This document shows positions 59,501 through 64,000 of a DNA stretch of 64,000 bases, one piece after another. Below the pieces are notes generated by a model, which ran no database searches, was not told the DNA's origin, and saw nothing but the letters and a program-made list of their open reading frames with translations. Made by a program: the position numbers and the translations under genes. The stretch covers positions 1,367,163-1,431,162 of the forward strand of contig NW_017804265.1 in assembly GCF_001625305.1 (NCBI RefSeq). The letters are read 5' to 3'. Each line of letters begins with the position of its first letter. The first letter of the stretch is position 1. The DNA is from Branchiostoma belcheri. Taxonomy: Eukaryota > Chordata > Leptocardii > Amphioxiformes > Branchiostomatidae.

Positions 59501-60646
59501 GTGTCTCACTGAGTTCGAATCGTAAAATTTTCCTGGGAAGATGCCAGACCTCCTACGTACTATATTTGTATGATCATGACTTGCGCTATGCAAAGCTAGC
59601 CTATTTTATCTGACACCTATATATGCTATTAAAATTGTGAAGAGGACCCTGTGTACTCAGATGACACGCAAAGATTGTCACCATGTGGCTGCCAACAGGC
59701 TACCACAGTCTGCAATCTTTGTTGTTTAATCATCACTGTACAATGATTTAATTATTGATAAGCAAGTATCAGGACAATTCACTCTAGGAATCTTTCAGAC
59801 ATTTTAGCTTCCTGAAGAGTATACTAGATCTAAAAAGGCTGGCCTCCATGCTACAGTACTTATGTAAACAAAACGTATTAAACTACAATTTTATATAATT
59901 ATGACTCATTTCTTCTCATGATGATGATGATGATGAGTCATGACTCATTTCTTCAAATTATATTGCAATATTACTACATGCACACTGCTGATCAAAATAA
60001 CTGACTACAATGAGACAGAAAATATAATAGCTATCTAAAAATTCAATCGGTCACATACATCATGAACATTTGTAAGTTAATTATGTAACAGTGGGTGTCA
60101 CCCATGCAACATGTGATATATTTTCTTTGTCTTATAATAATGTAATATCTTACACACGCACATGCCTGTAGTAATTTATGCAAAGACACGACCAGTTTGC
60201 TATTGCGATGGCCCGTTCAGTTACATAATAATCCCACCATATCCAGCACCACACACGCATCGTGCATCATGAAACCGTATCCTAAAAAATCCGGATATTT
60301 TCGACCGGCTCTCTTTGATTTCATCCGGCATGAAACCAAATCACACGTATGTATAATCATTACCATGAACCATCCTGTGAGAAAACTAAGATCTTTTACT
60401 GATCTTAAGCGATTTTGCGAAGAAAATTGCTTCTCGCATGTTTGACATTTTCGTACGTGCGGCGTTTCTAAACGTTTGCCGGCGATTTTGTAATGGCTGC
60501 TTGTCAAGACTCCATTTTGTCCTTCCCATTTTCTTGGCTCGCCGGTTTCAATGAACGGGGGAAATGTATGAATTACTGGCTTACCGATCGTTCAACTGGT
60601 CTTCTGTCCCGGGCAAAGGGTGCACCACAACGTGTATGGACGTCAT
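32371..60646 (-). CDS. UBR5: E3 ubiquitin-protein ligase UBR5 (HECT type), complete
   Basis: HECT ligase of the N-degron and nuclear quality-control pathways. 48 coding exons, 5' to 3': 60646-60585, 59126-59082, 58599-58518, 58306-58230, 58054-57838, 57466-57370, 57113-56979, 56526-56297, 55879-55757, 55447-55337, 55157-55000, 54572-54345, 54048-53891, 53409-53279, 52929-52807, 52097-51986, 51613-51459, 51026-50829, 50562-50481, 50298-50161, 49589-49409, 48642-48506, 47986-47761, 47423-47315, 46984-46850, 46520-46429, 46052-45906, 45589-45465, 44958-44720, 44255-44095, 43862-43688, 43545-43372, 42765-42633, 42432-42298, 42060-41800, 41047-40791, 40002-38924, 38479-38266, 37903-37724, 37127-37058, 36496-36249, 35881-35751, 35323-35102, 34552-34468, 34188-33919, 33453-33309, 33115-33030, 32583-32371. 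All phases agree: 8292 nt, 2763 aa (human about 2799). It starts [20 protein letters not shown] and ends KTKQFGFV. Domain order: N-terminal beta-propeller region with a UBA at about 131-178, UBR box about 1135-1205, acidic/Ser-rich centre, MLLE about 2358-2422, HECT about 2430-2763. Exon 33 has two possible donors. Confidence 0.96.
32590..32990. repeat. 32-bp minisatellite in last UBR5 intron
   Basis: About 12 units of the form accatataaggtcatg(a/t)ggactgaaggtgcag fill most of the 446-base intron between the last two UBR5 exons. Each unit carries an AGGTCA hexamer. The central units are almost identical, suggesting recent turnover. Confidence 0.95.
33030..35323 (-). other. UBR5 HECT N-lobe exons (43-47)
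   Basis: Five exons encode [14 protein letters not shown], an acidic insert, [58 protein letters not shown], the KEEGGG-type segment ([14 protein letters not shown]) and [10 protein letters not shown]. All are conserved HECT-fold segments that bind E2 and support thioester transfer. Confidence 0.95.
34855..35085. repeat. Dispersed foldback-family repeat in UBR5 intron 43
   Basis: It begins with 'agactctttttacacaacc' and 'tggtgaccgtctgtcacctt', as in the foldback at 7391. It then continues with 'ttcacattgcactgcagcac' and repeats of 'gcattcccaaa(t/c)(a/g)tac'. An inverted relative lies at 61985-62180 near SLC25A32. Confidence 0.7.
35500..35745 (-). mobile_element. LINE 3' end, copy 3 (UBR5 intron 42)
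   Basis: Minus-strand member of the SLDSFK LINE-tail family, from about 35745 (reverse-transcriptase end) to about 35500 (3' tail). It abuts the UBR5 exon 42 donor at 35750. More diverged than the other copies. Confidence 0.6.
35751..36496 (-). other. UBR5 MLLE (PABC) domain exons 41-42
   Basis: Exon 41 (36496-36249) starts with an Arg/Glu-rich run, then QLSIDARPF and [20 protein letters not shown]. Exon 42 (35881-35751) continues [20 protein letters not shown]. Together they form the MLLE fold, which in UBR5 binds PAM2-type peptides and can contact the HECT domain. The acceptor at 35882 (gtgtcag|tctctgg) is the one that keeps the frame. Confidence 0.9.
37220..37470. repeat. SINE-like repeat with tRNA-type B box (UBR5 intron 39)
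   Basis: It contains 'ctactgtgtctaaggc', 'acaatgtctagctaggaatg' and 'agggatcgaaccct', whose complement AGGGTTCGATCCC fits the polymerase III B box. A sister copy is at 49640-49960. The A box was not identified. Confidence 0.5.
38030..38241. mobile_element. MITE family A, copy (UBR5 intron 38)
   Basis: It contains 'tacataatatgatccaacac', 'ggtctttgacctt', a gaagaagaag tract and the end 'ctgtgaaggtaaacat'. The end lies 25 bases from the exon 38 donor (38266). Confidence 0.7.
38515..38655. repeat. 31-bp minisatellite in UBR5 intron 37
   Basis: Four to five units of 'gatacacaggggtttttaag' plus 'gtagctgtgag' lie immediately upstream of the exon 38 acceptor (38480). Confidence 0.9.
38924..40002 (-). 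other. UBR5 exon 37, a single 1,079-base exon
   Basis: Encodes about 360 residues: [71 protein letters not shown] and [20 protein letters not shown], separated by low-complexity acidic and Ser/Thr-rich linkers. The conserved blocks match human UBR5; the linkers do not. Confidence 0.92.
40735..40785. repeat. Interstitial telomere-like repeat (CCCTAA variants)
   Basis: About eight hexamers of ccctaa/ccctat/ctctaa run from 40735 and end within 10 bases of the exon 36 donor (exon edge 40791). On the UBR5 strand this is a G-rich TTAGGG run directly after the splice site. Confidence 0.9.
41150..41790. repeat. Tandem relics and gtgcaccca repeats in UBR5 intron 35
   Basis: 'gcaggtaa(c/t)tt...cagtgcaagtatgcagaaaaa' occurs at about 41170-41225 and again at 41695-41745. 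41590-41660 repeats the end of exon 35 with its donor ('ctccttacaagta' and 'agcaggagtagaactggt'). Between them 'gtgcacccaa(a/g)tttt' recurs at 41265-41550, and a related piece lies at about 50720-50765. Confidence 0.7.
42186..42281. mobile_element. MITE family A, partial copy (UBR5 intron 34)
   Basis: Only the right half remains: 'caggtcattgaccttatttg', an aagaag tract, 'gagcaaaaacactatgtttt' and a worn end. It stops about 17 bases from the exon 34 donor (42298). Confidence 0.65.
43905..44073. mobile_element. MITE family A, copy (UBR5 intron 30)
   Basis: It has 'aggagtctaaatccctcc', 'aaaattgcaacatgatataa', 'caggtcattgacc' and 'gttttccttcagtaaacg'. It makes up most of a 232-base intron and ends about 20 bases from the exon 30 donor (44095). 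Confidence 0.7.
45016..45256. mobile_element. MITE family A, full copy (UBR5 intron 28)
   Basis: Nearly full length: 'ggtaacctttgcaaagcaaa' at the left, all internal landmarks, and 'cttcaaggtaaacat' at the right. Confidence 0.8.
45670..45893. mobile_element. MITE family A, copy (UBR5 intron 27)
   Basis: Landmarks 'aatataatccaacaccacag', 'caggtcattgacctta', a gaagaag tract and 'tgcgaaggtaaacat'. It ends about 12 bases from the exon 27 donor (45906). It shares its internal sequence type with the copy at 38030. Confidence 0.75.
46140..46370 (-). mobile_element. LINE 3' end, copy 4 (UBR5 intron 26)
   Basis: On the minus strand it runs from a short reverse-transcriptase tail near 46350 through the family 3' UTR to the tail 'ctatacagatacagat' (complement at 46150). 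Confidence 0.7.
46561..46825 (-). mobile_element. LINE 3' end, copy 5 (UBR5 intron 25)
   Basis: The best coding remnant of the family: on the minus strand near 46820 it reads [19 protein letters not shown] then [13 protein letters not shown], the usual C-terminus of a non-LTR reverse transcriptase. Confidence 0.8.
48113..48260. mobile_element. MITE family A, inverted copy (UBR5 intron 22)
   Basis: The family landmarks read in reverse: 'tgtttaccaaaggaaaacat', 'cctcttcttctcc', 'tcaatgacct' and 'tacatcatgttgcaatttta'. Confidence 0.7.
48760..48970 (+). mobile_element. 3' end of a second LINE type
   Basis: It ends 'aaataaataaattgaattga' after 'atccaggattacctgaaaa' and 'aggccaaattggcctgag'. A short microsatellite tail after such a hairpin-like 3' UTR is characteristic of CR1/L2-type LINEs. 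No ORF remains. Confidence 0.6.
49640..49960. repeat. SINE-like repeat (UBR5 intron 20)
   Basis: Sister of 37220-37470: 'ccactgtgtctagggc', 'acaacgtctagccaggaatg' and 'agggattgaaccc', whose complement is B-box like. Confidence 0.5.
51090..51260. mobile_element. MITE family A, inverted copy (UBR5 intron 17)
   Basis: Reverse orientation: 'acttttacagaaggaaaaca', 'gtcaatgacctggacc', 'accatggtgattgg' and 'tacattatgtagcaagtgg'. Confidence 0.65.
51735..51955 (+). mobile_element. LINE 3' end, copy 6 (UBR5 intron 16)
   Basis: It starts with a worn [23 protein letters not shown] tail, then the family 3' UTR, and stops at 'ggctatacata' 26 bases from the exon 16 donor. Confidence 0.7.
52380..52790. repeat. 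CCAAT-bearing imperfect repeats (UBR5 intron 15)
   Basis: About nine variants of 'ttgaat(a/g)(a/g)gccaatga(g/c)a' occur in 400 bases, some with 'agcacag' following. They lie just downstream of the exon 15 donor (52807). Confidence 0.75.
54725..54998. repeat. ~70-bp tandem repeat with paired CCAAT/ATTGG (UBR5 intron 11)
   Basis: Four units contain 'ctgaccaatcacaggacta', 'caaacaaagcagcttcctg' and 'attggct'. The last unit ends directly at the exon 11 donor (exon edge 55000). Confidence 0.85.
57154..57340. mobile_element. MITE family A, left-end copy (UBR5 intron 6)
   Basis: 'ggtaacatttgcaaagcaaa', 'tctgctctgtta', 'aggagtctaaatccctcc' and 'attgcaacatgatataaccc'. The right end is missing. Confidence 0.7.
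57370..58054 (-). other. UBR5 UBA domain, exons 5-6
   Basis: Exon 5 (58054-57838) encodes [20 protein letters not shown] then VIIRELQRT. Exon 6 (57466-57370) continues [20 protein letters not shown]. This is the ubiquitin-binding UBA helix bundle, nearly identical to human UBR5. Confidence 0.95.
57545..57795. mobile_element. MITE family A, full copy (UBR5 intron 5)
   Basis: Full set of landmarks from 'ggtaacatttgcaaag' to 'ttttccttcaataaacat'. It ends about 43 bases from the exon 5 donor (57838). Confidence 0.8.
59127..60584. other. UBR5 intron 1, nothing else recognised
   Basis: The 1.46-kb first intron is AT-rich. A short gatgat run is at about 59918. The minus-strand ORF at 60217-60507 has no domain and I do not consider it a gene. 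Confidence 0.6.
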
Positions 60647-61154
60647 CGCGCCCTCTTTCTCGGTTAATCTTTTCTAAAAGGGGCGAAATTCCCGAGTTTT
60701 TGCAACAAAAATCTCGGGACAAAGCCAAAATTTTCTTTAGCAAGACGCCATTTTGGATTGAATGTAGCGGAAAATGATAAACGACCCGTGATTGGTCGAA
60801 ATTTCACTAATGCAGCTGTTACAAGTTAGCGAGAATCTGATTGGCTGTTGTTTTAACATTGATAAACTGTGTCGGCAACTTTGATTGGTTAAAGCTTTCC
60901 CAACTTGGCAAAACTTCTTATCCAGACTCCTATTGGTCTATCGCCCGGGAAGTATGGGAAATATCCAACATGGCTGCGCCCATCGTAAAATTTGCGTAAT
61001 CGCAAGTTTTTATCAAGAAATTACCATTTTCCTATCACTTTCACCTCCGATCTACCACTTTTCGTCAGTTTTTGATCAAAGACTACACTAACAACATCCA
61101 GGACAAAAGCTAGGACGAAATTCGCAGGCGTTTTCGAGATAATTTGAGATTTTG
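60647..61154. promoter_or_regulatory. Bidirectional promoter UBR5 (-) / SLC25A32 (+)
   Basis: 508 bases separate the two start codons. Four ATTGG (complement CCAAT) boxes in one orientation lie at 60791-60795, 60840-60844, 60884-60888 and 60932-60936, spaced 49, 44 and 48 bases. YY1-like motifs are gacgccatttt at 60744-60754 (complement aaaatggcgtc) and acatggctgcgcc at 60968-60980, each pointing towards a gene start. No TATA box was seen. It fits a TATA-less NF-Y/YY1 housekeeping promoter. Confidence 0.65.
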
Positions 61155-63910
61155 ATGGCGTCCGGCGATGCTCAAGTGACGCCTGCGGGTCGTCTGAAGT
61201 TGTTTCGGCACGTGAAGGGTGAGCATCTGTTTGCGGGGGTGAGCGGAGGGGTCATCTCAACACTCGTGCTGCATCCGCTGGACCTCATCAAGCTCAGATT
61301 CGCAGGTAAACAGGATCCCATCTTGATCGTTAGTTTTGCTTTTGTATGTGTTGTGAATCTCAATGGATGATTCATATTTTGATACGTAGCAAGTTACATG
61401 TGTATTAGACGCTACACGTAGTGTTTAAAAACAAGGACAACAATAGGTGATGATTGATTGATTGATTGTCGAACGGCCTTGCCTAGGGTACCAGTCTACT
61501 TACTAGGTTATGAATGAAATAATTCATGAATGTAAATATGATTTTACAATATTACATCATACAGCATGCAGTCTTCTACTAGTTAGACTAGACGTTTTGG
61601 TGTATTGATATGTGGAGCAGAACAGAATGGCTTTAAGTGTTATAATTTATGACAGGTGCTTTTAATTTGTATTCTTAAGACGATAATTTGGGTCCAAAAC
61701 ATACCCACACATATTGTTTACACGTCTCGTATTCAATGGTAATGTAAAAAAAAATGTAGTAAATAATTGTGTGACTGTGTGTTGTTTATTCCCAGTGAGT
61801 GATGGTCTTGCGAGCAGACCGACGTACCAGGGGATCCTGGACTGTGTCCTGGCCATCTACAGGGCACGGGGATTCCCAGGGCTGTATGCAGGGGTAACAC
61901 CCAACGTGGTGGGAGCCGGAGCCTCGTGGGGGCTGTACTTCCTATTGTGAGTTAGGCTATATGATATATAATAACTCACCACAATTATGTATACATCCAA
62001 CTCCTGTACATTTGGGACCGCATTGTAGATACATTTCACTGTAACCATGCATGTGTGTAGATATGTAAATATTGTACATTTGGGAATGCATCCATACAAA
62101 TGTAGAAGTAGCACCTGTGCAGTGCAATGTGAACCAGCTGAATAAAAGAAAAAAGAGTCTCTTTACTCAGTGTCTGAGTATACTCAATGATGATGAAGAC
62201 CATGTATACATAAATATTACTTTTCTGAATATGAATTGTGGTTTGTAATGCCATAAGTTATGTTTCTTCAGCTACAACGCAACCAAGCAGCACTGGCTGG
62301 AATGGCAGGGCATGCAGCCAAATGGCAACCTGGGACCAGGCAAACACATGGTGGCAGCAGCTAATGCAGGTCAGGGTTTACCTGCATTATGCCTGCATAC
62401 AAGTTCCCTGTGAAGAACAATATGCAACCCCAACCAGTAACATACAGATCAAAGCAAATGGGACTTGAACCTCAAACCTTATAGTAATAAGGAGACCCAT
62501 TTGGCAGCCAAGGCACCAAAACTACAAATCTCTTACATTTTAACCTTCTCCATGCTCCCCAACCCAGTGATCTCCCCAGAAATTTTTCAAGGGAGAGGTA
62601 CTCCCTATTCGGTTGATGTCCCCCCAAAAAATCAGCGAATTTCCATGAAAATAGTAAGAGAAAACCCTAAATTTGAACACTTTGGGAGAGGTGCTAGGAT
62701 TTTGGGGAGATGGGGAGCACCCTTGCTTCATTGCTTGGGGAGAGCCCTGCTAACCCCTTAACAGAGTTCTAGAATTGTACCCAAAACTGCTCCTTCAATG
62801 TGCTAATGGTTAAACGCTATTTCTCCCCAGGAGTGATAACACTGGCGTTCACTAACCCTATCTGGGTGGTGAAGACGCGTCTGTGTCTGCAGTACGAGAA
62901 CGAGATGAGGAACGTGGCCGTTGGGAAGCGGTACCGGGGCATGGCCGACGCACTGGCCAAGATATGGAGACACGAGGGCATGAAGGGGATGTACAAGGTA
63001 GGGTTAGAGAACAGAAAGTACATTTGTAGACATAGAAAAGGTATAATTTACTGAGAGAACTAAGTCAGGGTGGCTTGGTGGAATTATGTTAGTAGATGTT
63101 AGAACGCAGTATATCATCATCATATGATCCATGATAAAATGTAAGTCTTGGCAGCCCCGCTGACAAGTTGTGAAGAAAAATTCAGAAGATAAGACAAGTT
63201 ACTTCATATGGAAGAAAAAGTACTTTTCATGACATGTCAAGTACTAGTATTAACTTGAACTTGAACATGAATTGTACTTACTGGTATTCATGATTTTCTC
63301 TTTCCAGGGCTTCGTGCCAGGGTTGCTAGGTGTATCCCACGGTGCTTTGCAGTTCATGTCATACGAGGAGTTGAAAACACAGTACAACTTGTACCGAGGG
63401 ACACCCAGGGACACTCATCTGGTGAGCTAAGGTCTTAAAATTGTCTCTACATCACAAGTGTGTACTAATTCTCTCAGTGTACATACAAAATGTATACGAG
63501 TACCATTTACCTTTGTGTCTAACTTTGTTCAATGTAGTCTCTACTTAGTTTATATATATTATTGGCTTATATGCAGCAATATTTGCTTTTTTGCTGCTCT
63601 ATGAGAGGAGTGAACAGTGAAGTCTAAAACTATGTTGTTCTTATATGTACAAGATGCTGCAGTACCTGTGACAACTGTTAGGTGGTGCAGTTGATACCTC
63701 AGCCACTTGTTTGATTTGGGTACTAGTACTTTATTTTTCACACACAAAAAAGAAAAACAACAGTACTCAGTGATGTTGTCAGTAATAAACTAATATTCTT
63801 ATCTATTTTTTTTCCAGAATCCCCTGGAGTACCTTACGATGGCAGCACTGTCCAAATTGTTCGCTGTGTCCACAACTTACCCATACCAAGTGGTCAGGGC
63901 CAGATTACAG
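61155..63910 (+). CDS. SLC25A32: Mitochondrial folate/FAD carrier (5' part; gene continues past window)
   Basis: Inner-membrane carrier of the SLC25 family that brings folate and/or FAD into mitochondria. Exons: 61155-61305, 61796-61946, 62272-62369, 62831-62997, 63308-63421, 63818-63910. All have GT/AG borders and matching phases. The last donor (ttacag|gtcagg) leads out of the window. It starts [20 protein letters not shown]. The three carrier signature sites are seen: [20 protein letters not shown] (with the Trp typical of the folate/FAD subgroup) and [11 protein letters not shown], plus SWGLYFLFYN and [14 protein letters not shown]. About 230 of the expected ~315 residues are present; the final helices and C-terminus are missing. 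It is divergent from UBR5. Confidence 0.93.
61985..62180. repeat. Dispersed repeat in SLC25A32 intron 2 (inverted relative of 34855-35085)
   Basis: It contains 'tgtacatttgggac', 'gtacatttgggaatgcat', 'cagtgcaatgtgaacc' and 'agagtctctttactcagtg'. Same family as the UBR5 intron 43 copy, opposite orientation. Confidence 0.65.
62565..62749. mobile_element. Possible short hAT-like MITE (185 bp) in SLC25A32 intron 3
   Basis: The ends cagtgatctcccca and the complement of tggggagagccctg match at 12 of 14 positions in inverted orientation. Flanking 8-mers resemble each other only partly, so the target duplication is not proven. No ORF. Confidence 0.4.
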
Positions 63911-64000
63911 GTCAGGAACATTTAACTTCTTACACAGGTTATATTTTGTTTGTTTGCTTGTTAGTTCCTAGTCCAGGATAGTTGGAAAAGCTAGTAAATG

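Noticed and set aside
60217-60507. Minus-strand 96-codon ORF as UBR5 N-terminus
   Set aside because: The true first exon ([13 protein letters not shown]) is at 60646-60585; this ORF lies in intron 1 and has no similarity.

Overview
This window looks like lancelet (amphioxus, Branchiostoma) nuclear DNA. The genes are intron-rich and close to their vertebrate orthologues. They sit among many small foldback elements, MITEs and 3' ends of LINEs, and one locus encodes a leucine-rich-repeat receptor with a repeated cytoplasmic tail of a kind I associate with lancelets. A 20-N gap at 20918-20937 marks it as assembled scaffold. The species call is inference from style, not from a search.

Layout. 1-2900: gene-poor, with a degenerate tandem repeat. 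2915-6269 (minus): a single-exon LRR receptor whose tail carries an array of YEDI tyrosine motifs, interrupted by a 414-bp hAT-type MITE. 6270-12240: non-coding, holding a foldback element and a 725-bp imperfect palindrome with E2F-type sites. 12240-14970: a ~195-bp repeat array in which most units carry a splice acceptor and donor on the minus strand, with a promoter-like exon upstream. 16090-18600 (minus): a small four-finger C2H2 gene, head-to-head with the next gene. 18868-29537 (plus): ACOX1, peroxisomal acyl-CoA oxidase, 14 coding exons. Its first intron holds a 2.5-kb foldback element and the assembly gap. 32371-60646 (minus): UBR5, a HECT E3 ubiquitin ligase. I traced 48 coding exons with consistent phases from ATG to stop, giving 2,763 residues. 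61155-63910 (plus, continuing past the window): SLC25A32, the mitochondrial folate/FAD carrier. It is divergent from UBR5 across a 508-bp promoter with four evenly spaced CCAAT boxes and two YY1-like sites.

How the genes relate. ACOX1 (first step of peroxisomal beta-oxidation, FAD-dependent) and SLC25A32 are metabolic, UBR5 is a nuclear/cytoplasmic quality-control ligase, and the LRR protein is probably an innate-immune type receptor. They are not an operon. From memory, UBR5 and SLC25A32 are also linked in human (8q22.3), so that pairing may be ancient. ACOX1 and UBR5 are tail-to-tail.

The most unusual items are the LRR receptor whose tail is an array of near-optimal Src-SH2 motifs cut by a transposon that can be removed in frame, the splice-competent repeat array at 12.2-14.4 kb, the exon relics inside ACOX1, and repeated insertion of one MITE family just inside UBR5 donor sites.
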